A stretch of DNA of 64,000 nt, from positions 1,984,001 to 2,048,000 of the forward strand of contig NZ_CP102772.1 of NCBI RefSeq assembly GCF_026020075.1. The letters are read 5' to 3'. Position numbers and translations under genes: made by a program. Under the pieces are notes generated by a model. That model searched no databases, had not been told where the DNA came from, and was given only the letters and a program-made list of their open reading frames with translations. This document shows positions 18,172-26,812 of the stretch, in pieces. This DNA comes from Bosea sp. NBC_00550 (GTDB lineage: Bacteria; Pseudomonadota; Alphaproteobacteria; Rhizobiales; Beijerinckiaceae). The first letter of the stretch is position 1. Each line of letters begins with the position of its first letter.

Positions 18172-19002
18172 TTAGCGTGAGTGTAGTCCGAAGGCAGAGC
18201 GAAAGGCTACGGCCGTCGCCGCATACTGGCCGGAGGTGAGTTGGCCCGGGTAGGCTGCGTTGCTGTCCCAATAACTGTGGAAGAAGATGTCGCTCGATCT
18301 GCACCATTCCGCCATCAAATCGATATATGCGCCGAAGTTGTCGGAACAGACGCCCCATTCTGGGTAGACGACCGGCTTCTTTTGTCTGCGAGCGAAATCG
18401 AGGTGCCACTGCAGTCCGTAAGGCCGCGTAACCATATGGGTCCAGGAAGCGAGCGGCTCTATCGGATCCCATTTTGGGAAATGGTAGAAATCGAGCCCGA
18501 TGAGATCGACGAAGTCTACTCCGGGAAACGTAGGTGACGGGTCTTGCTGGTCGATATTCGGACACCATATGAACCTGAAACGTATCGAGACCGAGCGGAA
18601 GACCGCCACGAAACGCCGAAATGCATCATTGAATTGCCGCTCGTGATTCCGCGCAGCCCATTTCATCCAAGTGCCGTTCTGCTCCCAGCCCGTGCGGACA
18701 TAGACGATTGCCTGGTCGGGACGATGCCGGGACAGGATCCTCGCCGCGGCGCGCCAGCGGCTATCACATTGTCCGCCGGCCGCATCCGCCAATGTCGCCC
18801 CGGCCCAGATCAGCGGAACGGACCAGACAGCCGGCTTAGCGAATCCGGCGAACAGGTCGGCGATCCAGGACACGGATCCAATGAAGTCGTCTGCCGAGGC
18901 CTCGCCGACGAAAAGAGAGATGAAGTCGAGCCGGCCGACTACCCTTTCGAACCGGCGAGCGGCCTCGACATCGTTGCCTACATAGGCGCCGACCAAAGTC
19001 AT
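18172..19002 (-). CDS. GH26-like glycoside hydrolase, cytoplasmic-looking
   Basis: 276-residue TIM-barrel hydrolase resembling the GH26/beta-mannanase clan. The acid/base lies in YVRTGWEQNG (E107), the nucleophile in VVYPEWG (E215), and the sugar-binding FIWCPN and LIGLDFYHFP stretches are in the expected order. No signal peptide or membrane segment is present. The start codon overlaps the stop of the Wzy-like polymerase (ATGA), so it is translationally coupled to it. Coupling plus absence of an export signal is unusual for a polysaccharide hydrolase; it may act on lipid-linked intermediates or on misassembled product in the cytoplasm, or be secreted by a non-classical route. The family is supported by motifs, function is inference. 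Confidence 0.7.
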   Translation of the reverse strand: MTLVGAYVGNDVEAARRFERVVGRLDFISLFVGEASADDFIGSVSWIADLFAGFAKPAVWSVPLIWAGATLADAAGGQCDSRWRAAARILSRHRPDQAIVYVRTGWEQNGTWMKWAARNHERQFNDAFRRFVAVFRSVSIRFRFIWCPNIDQQDPSPTFPGVDFVDLIGLDFYHFPKWDPIEPLASWTHMVTRPYGLQWHLDFARRQKKPVVYPEWGVCSDNFGAYIDLMAEWCRSSDIFFHSYWDSNAAYPGQLTSGQYAATAVAFRSAFGLHSR

Positions 19003-20303
19003 GGTCTAGCTTTTAGGACGCGGAACTGCACGCGGCCGTCCTCTTCGAATTGATCGGGTGAGGGGTAAGGCGCCCTCGCGGCCGCCTCCTCGGAAGTCCC
19101 CGGCCATACGACGAGGAGCGCCATTACCCCAGTAATGAATGGATTGAGCAGGTATCCGCCCAAAACGAGATATGTATAGGCGAGAGGAAAACGCAAGCCC
19201 GGCTGCCCTTTGCCCACCGCGAAATAGAGAAGGGACGCATAGAACAGAGAGCCGACCAAGCCATATTCATAAATTACCTTTCCCCAGGTCGGGTCGAAGG
19301 TTCCAAAGCTCACCTTAAGGAAATACTCTTGCACGGAGCCGGGACCACGGCCGAAAAAAAGTGAGCCGTCACGCACATGCAATGCGTATTCCAACAGCGG
19401 AATGACGCCAACGAAGCGCGAATAACCGCTCGACTGCTTTTCCGAGAACTCACTGACCCGATCGGTTAGGGCATTTAGTTCGAGCATACCCCCGAGAGGG
19501 ATCGCGATCATGACCCCGACTACGCCGAGGGCGACGAGCCCGAACTTCCGCTGGCGCCATGCGTGGTACGGGACAATGAGGGCGAGCATTGTCAGTCCCG
19601 TTCCTGAATAGGTAAGTACGGACGCAACTATAAAAAGAGCAAGTACCGCGACGCGGGCTTTCCGAATGAACTCGGCCACGAATGCGACTGCCAAAAACTG
19701 ATTGAAGAACGATGGCTCCAGGAAGAAAAACCCATTACTTTTGATGGTTGGAGAGCCATAATAAAGTGGGTTCATAAGGTTGAACCCTTTCAGCAAAAGC
19801 ATATCTGGAAGATATACATCAAGGGCAAAAGCGAGATTTCCGACGATAAACTGAGAAAAATACTGAATAATTCCAACAAACGCCAATATTATCATGATTT
19901 TGACAAAAAAGTGTAGAAGCTCGTCGTAGTCGTCTCGCGAGAGCCTTATGCGGAAGATCAGGAAAGACTGGATGACAGCGGCGAGCGCAAAGGACGTGAA
20001 TGAGAACTTGTCGGTGGCCACGACCGCGTAGCTCAACACGCCCACTGAAAGGAAACCGCCCAAACACATCAGCGACCTGATGTCCACAAGCATGCCGCGC
20101 GACATCAGTTGGGCAATGGTGACAATGATAACCAGGAACGAGAAGGAGAAGGCGCTGGCTGTGCCGGGTATCGCGATCTTCTGCAGCAGGATCACGAGGA
20201 CGAGCGTCATCTTGATAACGTCAACGGTCGAAAGATAACGGTAGGCGGCCGGGAGATTTCGCCCCGGTGGCTCCACTGCAGAGTTCTTGAATTCCGTCAT
20301 CAT
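18999..20303 (-). CDS. Wzy-like EPS polymerase
   Basis: 434-residue polytopic protein with roughly 11-12 hydrophobic segments and the O-antigen ligase/polymerase-type periplasmic loop (about residues 285-320: LTDRVSEFSEKQSSGYSRF, then FFGRGPGSVQEYF with the G-R-G-P motif). It joins repeat units in the periplasm. First gene of the operon wzy, GH26-like, GT4, GT4, wzx. GC content is lower than in the neighbouring core genes, a common trait of polymerase genes. Start ATG at MMTEFKNSAV; the second Met is equally possible. Confidence 0.8.
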   Translation of the reverse strand: MMTEFKNSAVEPPGRNLPAAYRYLSTVDVIKMTLVLVILLQKIAIPGTASAFSFSFLVIIVTIAQLMSRGMLVDIRSLMCLGGFLSVGVLSYAVVATDKFSFTSFALAAVIQSFLIFRIRLSRDDYDELLHFFVKIMIILAFVGIIQYFSQFIVGNLAFALDVYLPDMLLLKGFNLMNPLYYGSPTIKSNGFFFLEPSFFNQFLAVAFVAEFIRKARVAVLALFIVASVLTYSGTGLTMLALIVPYHAWRQRKFGLVALGVVGVMIAIPLGGMLELNALTDRVSEFSEKQSSGYSRFVGVIPLLEYALHVRDGSLFFGRGPGSVQEYFLKVSFGTFDPTWGKVIYEYGLVGSLFYASLLYFAVGKGQPGLRFPLAYTYLVLGGYLLNPFITGVMALLVVWPGTSEEAAARAPYPSPDQFEEDGRVQFRVLKARP

Positions 20304-20684
20304 AGGGCCCTCTTCCGGAATACGGGATCGGCCGGAGTTCCGTTATCCGGTGCCATTAATACTCGATACAGATAGAAGCGCCGCAACTGCAAGAGATGAG
20401 GCGCGCTTGCTGTCGCCCTCCGGCGACGCGCGGTGTGGCGTCAGCCGCAACCAAGCCATTGACCTCCATGACGAGCACAGACGGACGTCTCGAGATCGTA
20501 CGCCTCGCCGAAGCAATCGCGCTTGCAACCGGACCCGCGATTGGGCCCTCGATACTGCGGCGAACTGTCACGCGCGGATGCCGCTACTGCCGATGGGCAT
20601 CTCAAAATCAGCAATGCGGCGGTCAAATTGCTTCCGGACTCCATCCGGCGGCGACATGCATCTCGTGTACGTTTTGATGACAAA
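20304..20684. other. intergenic stretch upstream of the polymerase operon
   Basis: No supported gene; a plus-strand 93-codon and a minus-strand frame cross it without recognisable motif. It should contain the promoter of the minus-strand wzy operon. Confidence 0.35.
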
Positions 20685-20687
20685 CTA

Positions 20688-20885
20688 AGCGCCCCGTGAT
20701 TGAGCTGTCATTGTGGCAGCGACGGCAATCATTCCATCCGCTCGTCCAATCGTGTCGGATGCTGCGGAATTCTTTGAGTCTGCAGAACATGGGTCCGATG
20801 ATTTTACGGGCGTAACAGGCGTCGCGGTTGTGGCGTGCGCGTTCTTGACGGTCGATATGTTGCCAATCACTCGGAACCTGAATTC
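20688..20885 (-). pseudogene. IS5-family transposase C-terminal relic
   Basis: Minus-strand reading RQERARHNRDACYARKIIG followed by PMFCRLKEFRSI is the conserved end of IS5-group DDE transposases (ENMFCRLKDFRRIATRYDR). A frameshift after FRSI restores DTIGRADGMIAVAATMTA, equivalent to the usual DRLARNFLAAVCIAAT ending. The catalytic core upstream is missing. It lies directly before the secretion genes and complements the N-terminal IS5 relic at 2.76 kb. Confidence 0.7.
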
Positions 20886-20894
20886 CTCCTAGTC

Positions 20895-21139
20895 TCAAAT
20901 CTTTAATTTGAATAATTATTCTAACAATTGAAAAAACAAACTTATCGTGGTTTCGTCCGGAAATGCATGACGCAAAATCTGCATATATACTAGGAATCGC
21001 GAGCGTCCCTAAACTGATTCAACCCGGCTACCTTTCGGTAGTTTCCATCGCGGACTGATCGGTAAGAGTTACTTAGAGTTTCGGTGGTTTGCTCAATCGT
21101 CGTCACTGCCGATGGCATCTCCGAGTAGCGGGAACTAAA
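20895..21139 (+). promoter_or_regulatory. AT-rich leader of the type I secretion operon
   Basis: AT-rich block with the perfect 12-bp palindrome GAATAATTATTC at 20911-20922, then about 200 bases to the first gene. The composition and short AT palindrome recall the leader of the RTX glycanase (3964-3975), the presumed cargo. Common regulation is an inference. Confidence 0.4.
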
Positions 21140-22879
21140 ATGGCTCCCTTTCAGTCAGCGGCGGTAAGCTCTTCCGAAGTCGCGGAAGCGTTGCGCGGTT
21201 GCCTGAAATGGTTCGCCGGTGTGGCGGTGTTTTCGGCCATCATCAGCGTGCTCTATTTGAGCGGTTCAATCTACATGATCCAGGTCTATGATCGGGTCCT
21301 GGCGAGCCACTCGGTACCGACGCTCGTGGCTCTTTCATTATGGCTCTTCGCCACCATCGTCTTGCAGGGATTTCTCGATGCACAACGCTTGCGCATGCTG
21401 GCGCGTATAGGTGCGCGCTTCGATGAGGTTCTCGCTCCCCGAATCTACGCCCTCGTTGCAGCGATGCCTTTGTGCGCTCCAACTCAGTCGCGGACCTCGG
21501 CGCCGGTTCGTGACGTGGATCAAGTCCGCGGTTTCCTATCGAGCCTCGGTCCGACCGCCCTATTCGACATCCCCTTCACCCCACTCTTCGCCTTGATCGC
21601 ATTCCTTCTGCACCCTTGGCTTGGGCTGCTCGTCGTTCTGAGTGGCCTGGTGATTCTCGGACTTACATTCCTCGTCGACGTCCTCAACCGTTCAATCTCA
21701 AAGATGATCGCGGGGACCGCAGTTCAGCGGCAGAACTTGATAGAAAGCACACGCCGAAATGCCGAGGTCATAGTGGCGCTCGGAATGGACGTGCCGCTGA
21801 CCAATCGCTTTCAGATTATGAGCAATCGTCTGACCGATGCCGGTCTACGCGCCAGCGATGTCGTCTCCACGGTAGGGACCGCCACGAAGATGATCCGCAT
21901 CGGGCTTCAGTCTGCATCTCTCGGGCTGGGCGCCTATCTTGCGATTCGCGGCGAGATTTCTGCCGGCTCGATCGTGGCAGCTTCGATCCTGACTTCGCGC
22001 GCGCTGGCTCCAATAGAGACGGCGATCGTACATTGGCGAAGTTTTCTGGCCGCACGGGAGAGCTACTTCCGGCTTGGTGAATGCTTGGCGCTTGCTCCCG
22101 AGGTCGACGATCGGCTGCCACTGCCGGGGCCGTCACGGCGCGTGCAGCTTAGTAATCTCGTTGTAGTTCCCCCGGGCGGGACTAGCCCCATCCTCAAGGG
22201 CGTCTCGTTTGAGATGGCGAGCGGCGACGCACTCGGCATCATCGGGCCAACGGGCTCGGGCAAGTCGGCGCTCGCACGCGTGCTCGTCAACGTCTGGAGG
22301 CCGACGCGCGGTCAGTTGAAGCTCGACGGCGCGAGCCTTGATCAATGGGGCAAGCGTCTCAGCGCGCACATCGGATACTTGCCGCAAGACATCGAACTGT
22401 TGGAGGGCACGATCGCCCAGAACATCGCTCGCTTCTCGGCCGCCCCGGACCCGGCGGCAATCGTGGCTGCTGGCCGCGCGGCGGGTGCCCATAACCTCAT
22501 CCTCGACTTGCCTCGCGGTTACGACACCCCTATCGGTGACGGCGGAATCGGGCTTTCTGGGGGGCAGCGACAGCGCATCGCGCTCGCACGAGCGCTGTTC
22601 GGTGATCCGTTCCTTGTCGTGCTTGACGAGCCCAACGCAAATCTCGACGGCGAGGGCGATGAGGCGCTGGAGCGCGCAATCATGTCCATCAGGGCACGCG
22701 GGGGAGTCGCCGTCGTCATTACCCACCGCACGCCTGGGCTCTCAGCCACCAATCTAATCGCGGTTTTGAAGGACGGACAGTTCTCAGCCTTCGGGCCGAA
22801 AAGCGAAATGGTGCGTCGACTCCCGACGGTGTATGGCTCGGAGCAGTCGCCACGTATGGCAGAACGTGTTTCAACATGA
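21140..22879 (+). CDS. prsD: type I secretion ABC transporter (PrsD-like permease/ATPase)
   Basis: 579 residues from ATG with GCGGGAAC upstream; an upstream TTG in frame at 21089 is less likely. Six-helix ABC transmembrane domain in the first 300 residues, then the ATPase: Walker A GPTGSGKSAL (about residue 370), Q-loop YLPQDIELLEGT, signature LSGGQRQRIALAR (about 472), Walker B LVVLDEPNANLD (about 492), and the switch His in VVITHR. No N-terminal peptidase or CLD domain, as in PrtD/PrsD exporters of RTX proteins. Pairs with the next gene by a four-base overlap. The outer-membrane TolC partner is not in the window. Confidence 0.9.
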   Translation: MAPFQSAAVSSSEVAEALRGCLKWFAGVAVFSAIISVLYLSGSIYMIQVYDRVLASHSVPTLVALSLWLFATIVLQGFLDAQRLRMLARIGARFDEVLAPRIYALVAAMPLCAPTQSRTSAPVRDVDQVRGFLSSLGPTALFDIPFTPLFALIAFLLHPWLGLLVVLSGLVILGLTFLVDVLNRSISKMIAGTAVQRQNLIESTRRNAEVIVALGMDVPLTNRFQIMSNRLTDAGLRASDVVSTVGTATKMIRIGLQSASLGLGAYLAIRGEISAGSIVAASILTSRALAPIETAIVHWRSFLAARESYFRLGECLALAPEVDDRLPLPGPSRRVQLSNLVVVPPGGTSPILKGVSFEMASGDALGIIGPTGSGKSALARVLVNVWRPTRGQLKLDGASLDQWGKRLSAHIGYLPQDIELLEGTIAQNIARFSAAPDPAAIVAAGRAAGAHNLILDLPRGYDTPIGDGGIGLSGGQRQRIALARALFGDPFLVVLDEPNANLDGEGDEALERAIMSIRARGGVAVVITHRTPGLSATNLIAVLKDGQFSAFGPKSEMVRRLPTVYGSEQSPRMAERVST

Positions 22880-24216
22880 ACGCGGTTTCGCCGAACATGC
22901 GAGCCGCCCCCGGATCTAATCGGCCGAGCCATCTCGACATGCTGCGTCGCCAGCAGCGTGCGGGCCTCATTGCAGTTGCGATATTCCTCGGTACGACGGC
23001 CGCGTGGTCGATGACCACCACCCTTTTCGGAGCGGTGGTGGCCGTCGGCAGCTTTGTCGTTGCTGGGAATGTCAAGAAGGTCCAGCATCCCCACGGAGGC
23101 GTCGTCGGCGCACTACTGGTCAGCGAAGGTCAACATGTCAATGCGGGAGAGGTCGTGCTTCGGCTCGATCCGACGACGGTGAAGTCATCCCATCAGATCC
23201 TCGCCAAGCAGATCGACGAAGCGACGATACGCCTTGCACGGCTGGAAGCGGAACGGCAGGACGCGCCCGAAATGAACACGGGCGAGTTTGCCGCGATGAT
23301 TGCGGCTTCCAACGAGTTCGGGCGAGTCGTTGCGGCAGAAGCAAAGTTATTCGATGTGCGCCGCGTCGCGCGTGAGGGGCGCCGAGCGCAGTTGCGCAAA
23401 CGCATGTCGCAACTCGCTGACGAAATCAAAGGTCTCTCCGCCCAACGTGCCGCTAAGGAGCGGGAGGCGGGCATCATTGCCGATGAGCTCGCCGGCGTGG
23501 AGGACCTCTATCGCCGTAAGCTCGTGCAGTTGACGCGCCTGAGCACCTTGCAGCGCGAGCAGGCCAACATCGAAGGACAGCGCGGCAAATTGAATGCGGA
23601 GATCGCACAGGTCGAGGGTAAGATCGCGGAAATCGAGTTGCAGATTATTCAAATCGGCGAGGATCAGCGTGCCGATGCCATCAAAGAACTACGAGATGTT
23701 CAAGCGCGCCACGGTGAACTCATTGAGCGGCGGGTCGCCACGGAGTTCCAGCTCGAGCACATCGACCTGCGAGCGCCAAGCGCAGGAGTCATTCACCAAC
23801 TGGCCGTTCACACGATTGGTGGCGTGCTCCCGGCGGGAGAGACTGCAATGCTCATCGTCCCCGGCGAAGAAGCTCTTCAGCTAGATGCCAGGGTGCGGCC
23901 GGCCGATATCGACCAGATCGCTTCCGGTCAAAGTGTACGGATCAAGGTGCTCGCCGGGCAACAAAGTAGGGCGCCCGAGCTTAGAGGCAGCATTATGCGC
24001 ATTGGCGCGGACATATCCCGTGACGAGCGAGATGGCCAACCATACTATGCTCTTCGAATTGCGATCCCTCCGGAGGAATTCGCTCGATTGGCGCCACTCA
24101 GGATCATTGCCGGCATGCAAGCAGAAGCGATGATCGAGACAGCACAGCGAACGCCGCTCGACTTTATCCTCAAACCCTTCATTTCACAGTTCGACCGTGC
24201 GTTCCGTGAGAGGTGA
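22876..24216 (+). CDS. prsE: HlyD-family type I secretion adaptor (PrsE-like)
   Basis: Periplasmic membrane-fusion protein (446 aa) linking the ABC exporter to TolC. Short cytoplasmic N-terminus, one membrane helix (about residues 34-58, AGLIAVAIFLGTTAAW), a lipoyl half-motif (VKKVQHPHGGVVGALLVSEG), long coiled coils (about 100-290), the second lipoyl half (LRAPSAGVIHQLAVHTIGG) and a beta-barrel end. ATGA overlap with the ABC gene. With it, this makes a dedicated export route for the RTX glycanase. Confidence 0.9.
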   Translation: MNAVSPNMRAAPGSNRPSHLDMLRRQQRAGLIAVAIFLGTTAAWSMTTTLFGAVVAVGSFVVAGNVKKVQHPHGGVVGALLVSEGQHVNAGEVVLRLDPTTVKSSHQILAKQIDEATIRLARLEAERQDAPEMNTGEFAAMIAASNEFGRVVAAEAKLFDVRRVAREGRRAQLRKRMSQLADEIKGLSAQRAAKEREAGIIADELAGVEDLYRRKLVQLTRLSTLQREQANIEGQRGKLNAEIAQVEGKIAEIELQIIQIGEDQRADAIKELRDVQARHGELIERRVATEFQLEHIDLRAPSAGVIHQLAVHTIGGVLPAGETAMLIVPGEEALQLDARVRPADIDQIASGQSVRIKVLAGQQSRAPELRGSIMRIGADISRDERDGQPYYALRIAIPPEEFARLAPLRIIAGMQAEAMIETAQRTPLDFILKPFISQFDRAFRER

Positions 24217-24429
24217 CCCCGAGGAGGTCCCGCTGCGCTCGCCCTTCAGGCGCCGAAACCGTAGAGTACGTCGTCGCTAGCCCCGTCGACCGCCAACGTC
24301 CCACGATGGCCGCAGTCGGTAGATCTGCATGCGGCCGTGGAGCCCCGCCCGTTCTCGCGTCCGGCTTCGCACCCCGGACGCCGTGTCCATTTGCATCATG
24401 TCGATCATCACAAGTGCGCGCACGCAGAA
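24217..24429. other. short non-coding stretch before the IS6 relic
   Basis: Only degenerate frames; nothing recognised. Confidence 0.3.
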
Positions 24430-24715
24430 ACGTTTGCGCCGGCACCTGCGTCTACGGCAAGCTCGTAGACAGCGACGGCGAGATCCTCGACATGCTGGAG
24501 CAATCGAGATGGGATACGGGTGTTCCTTACGGGGGATGGGCAAACTGCTTAAAAAGAATGGCTTTGCTTCCAAGGTGCTGGTGACGGACAAGTTGCGTCC
24601 TAGCGTGGCTCGGCGAGAGCTGAAGTTCTGGGCACGCCATGAGCAGGGCATGCGCCGCAACAATCAAGCTGAGCACCCACGCCAGGTGATCCGACGGCGA
24701 GAGCGCAAGATGCAG
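24430..24715 (+). pseudogene. IS6-family transposase relic
   Basis: Plus-strand pieces YGKLVDSDGEILDML, then after a frameshift MGKLLKKNGFASKVLVTDK and FWARHEQGMRRNNQAE, match the DDE core of IS6-family transposases (VDSDGEVLD, LLKKQGFAPKVLVTDKLRSY, ARHEQGLRKNNRAENSHQPVRRRE). The second catalytic Asp is within LVTDK. N- and C-termini are missing and the frame is broken. It ends abruptly against the DNA ligase relic. Confidence 0.75.
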
Positions 24716-25165
24716 CTATTCAGCCAGCATGGCGCGGCATTCATCGAGCCCGAGTGCGCGCAGATCGTGGCCGTCGAGGTAGAGCAGATCGAAGGCGTAA
24801 AGGATCGCCTCGCTGGCGAAGCGCCGGCCACCGCGCCCGCCGAGCGCCTTCTGCAAGGCACCGAAGTCCGAGGCGCCGCGCGCGTCGAGCCCCCTGCCTC
24901 GCCAACGAGGATGGCATCGGCTAGCCCAAGTTCAAGCGCGTCATGGGCGATCGTCGGGAAGCGCGCCGTCCAATTATGCCCGCCTCGGGTGACGATGCGG
25001 ACGCGACTGGCCTCAATATGCACGGCGAGCCGATAGCCATCCCATTTCACCTCATAAGCCCATTCGGGATCGATCAGCGGCTTTGATGCCAGCAGGGCCA
25101 GGCAGGGCTCGACGCGCTCCGGCATCGGATCGAACAGCAGCGCCGCCTGACGGCCAGTCCGACCC
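24716..25165 (-). pseudogene. DNA ligase D adenylation-domain relic
   Basis: Read on the minus strand, WAYEVKWDGYRLAVHIEASRV contains the KxDG active-site motif of ATP-dependent ligases (LigD-type non-homologous end-joining enzymes). It continues IVTRGGHNWTARFP, then after a one-base shift near 24895 the other frame gives GASDFGALQKALGGRGG, ILYAFDLLYLDGHDL and LDECRAMLAE before a stop. Only the first half of the adenylation domain remains; polymerase, nuclease and OB-fold domains are absent. It is not functional. Confidence 0.75.
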
Positions 25166-25260
25166 CGGCGGGGGGCCGGTGCCGACCTGACCGTCTCGGC
25201 CACCGGGCCGGACCGCAACACTCACTGTCGCGGTCGGGCGGCTCGAATACGTCTCTCTCG

Positions 25261-25617
25261 ATGATCGCACCACTGCTTCTCGCAGTGTATTATATGGCAC
25301 CTGCGCCCACTGCAGTGACCATCCTCTTGTTCGTACTGCTCATCGCATTCTATTTTCCGGCAAACTTCATGCTGGTGCTACGCCGGATGCGCGACGTCGA
25401 AATGCCGCTCTGGCACGGCGGCTTGATGATCGTCGCGGGTATCGCGTCATCGATCCTCGAACAGATGGGCGACAGAAGCGCCCTCCTTTCACTTCCGTGT
25501 CTGATCTACCTGCTTGTGATGGGCCTGATTCTACTGTTCAAGCCGGGCCTCGCTGCGCAGCAAGCGAAGGCGATTAAGGCCGCGCCTGTGCGGCCCCGGG
25601 GTGAACCGGCACCCTGA
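25261..25617 (+). CDS. small integral membrane protein of unknown function
   Basis: 118 residues with three hydrophobic segments (about 3-33, 52-68, 78-95) and a basic, proline-containing tail (KAAPVRPRGEPAP). Composition and codon use look coding. No ribosome site is obvious before the ATG and no family is recognised. It stands between the decayed ligD/IS6 block and a 470-bp empty gap, so it may itself be residual. Confidence 0.5.
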   Translation: MIAPLLLAVYYMAPAPTAVTILLFVLLIAFYFPANFMLVLRRMRDVEMPLWHGGLMIVAGIASSILEQMGDRSALLSLPCLIYLLVMGLILLFKPGLAAQQAKAIKAAPVRPRGEPAP

Positions 25618-26083
25618 TGCGAGCAACGCCGCCGCTTTACAGTGATTCGGCCGGGTGATTCGGTTGTTCAATTATGTCGGGTGCGACTTTTCAGGCGGAA
25701 AACGGTGCTAGAATCGCCGCCAACCTGTGGATTGCGCCGATAACCGCCGCGACGAAGCCGCTGCGCTTGGCTTTCGCAGCCGGCCTCGGCACCTTCGATT
25801 CGCCAAGACGACGGAGCGGCTAGGGCGGCCTTGCAAACTCACCCTAGCCGCGCAGCCCTTGTGGTTGCCTTGACTGGCGCGCCCGAGGGGGGCTGGGAGA
25901 TGATCCGTCGCATCTCTCAGCCTCCACCATCACCCAAGCGGCGCTTTCCGACAAGCGCGGTCCCTCTGTGAAATGGTGTGCAGAAGTCGCGCCGAGAGCG
26001 GCCGACTTTCCGTTTCACCGCATCGCCACCGCATTTTCGCCAACTCGGCCGCGCTGACGCTCGATAAAATCAAAGGGTTACGT
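25618..26083. other. 466-bp gap, nothing recognised
   Basis: Neither strand gives a credible gene or a strong hairpin. It separates the accessory block from the core-gene region on the right. Confidence 0.4.
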
Positions 26084-26812
26084 TCATGAATCGCCATTTC
26101 CGAAGATATGCGCGAGATAGCGGCGCATGAAGGGCGGCATGTCGAGCTTTTCAGTCTCGGGCAGGCTGCGGACGATCACGATGTCGGCGAGTTCCTCCTC
26201 CTCGAGGTCCTTCATCCGCTCGATCATCAGCGCCCGTGCCTCGCTCGCCGGCAAATCGATCGCGACCTCGCGCATGAAGGCGATGCGCCCGTGCTCGATC
26301 ACCGCGGTCCAACCGCCGCCGACGCTGAACTCCTCGACGCTTAAGCCTGTTTCCTCGCCGAGTTCCCGCGTGACGCTGCCGGCGAGGTCGAGCGTACGGT
26401 CGGGGCGGACATCCTCACGGTCGGGCGTGCCGGCGGCGAAATAGACCTTGCCGGCATTGGCCGTGTGATCGCCCATCTTGCCGCACAGGAAGGCGCCGTC
26501 CTTGGCCCTCAGCGCCGCCATGGCGAAGCCGTTGCGGATGACGGGGCCGGGATGGCCCGCATCGCGCCAGCTCATGAAGGCTGCATAATCGGTCTCGAAA
26601 TAGCCGGCCTCGAACACGCCGTCGCGGATCGCGGCACGATGCTGCAGCATGATGCGCCCGTTGAACATCGCCGGCTTTCCGGCGCTGATCTTCGCCCAAT
26701 GTGCTTCGATCGCCTCGGCGTTCTCGCGTGCATAGGCCCAGTCATAGGGCTCGACGCGGGCATCGACGCCGGTCAACCGGACGATCGTGCCGTTCTCGAC
26801 GCCATCAGTCAC
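26084..26812 (-). CDS. NUDIX hydrolase-like protein
   Basis: 242 residues. The Nudix box is GSVTRELGEETGLSVEEF (RELGEETG, the metal-binding glutamates in place), at about residues 145-162, preceded by a 90-residue N-terminal domain. It should cleave a nucleoside-diphosphate-linked substrate; the target is not predictable. The start overlaps the stop of the upstream PhzF gene by four bases, so both are co-translated. Confidence 0.85.
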   Translation of the reverse strand: MTDGVENGTIVRLTGVDARVEPYDWAYARENAEAIEAHWAKISAGKPAMFNGRIMLQHRAAIRDGVFEAGYFETDYAAFMSWRDAGHPGPVIRNGFAMAALRAKDGAFLCGKMGDHTANAGKVYFAAGTPDREDVRPDRTLDLAGSVTRELGEETGLSVEEFSVGGGWTAVIEHGRIAFMREVAIDLPASEARALMIERMKDLEEEELADIVIVRSLPETEKLDMPPFMRRYLAHIFGNGDS

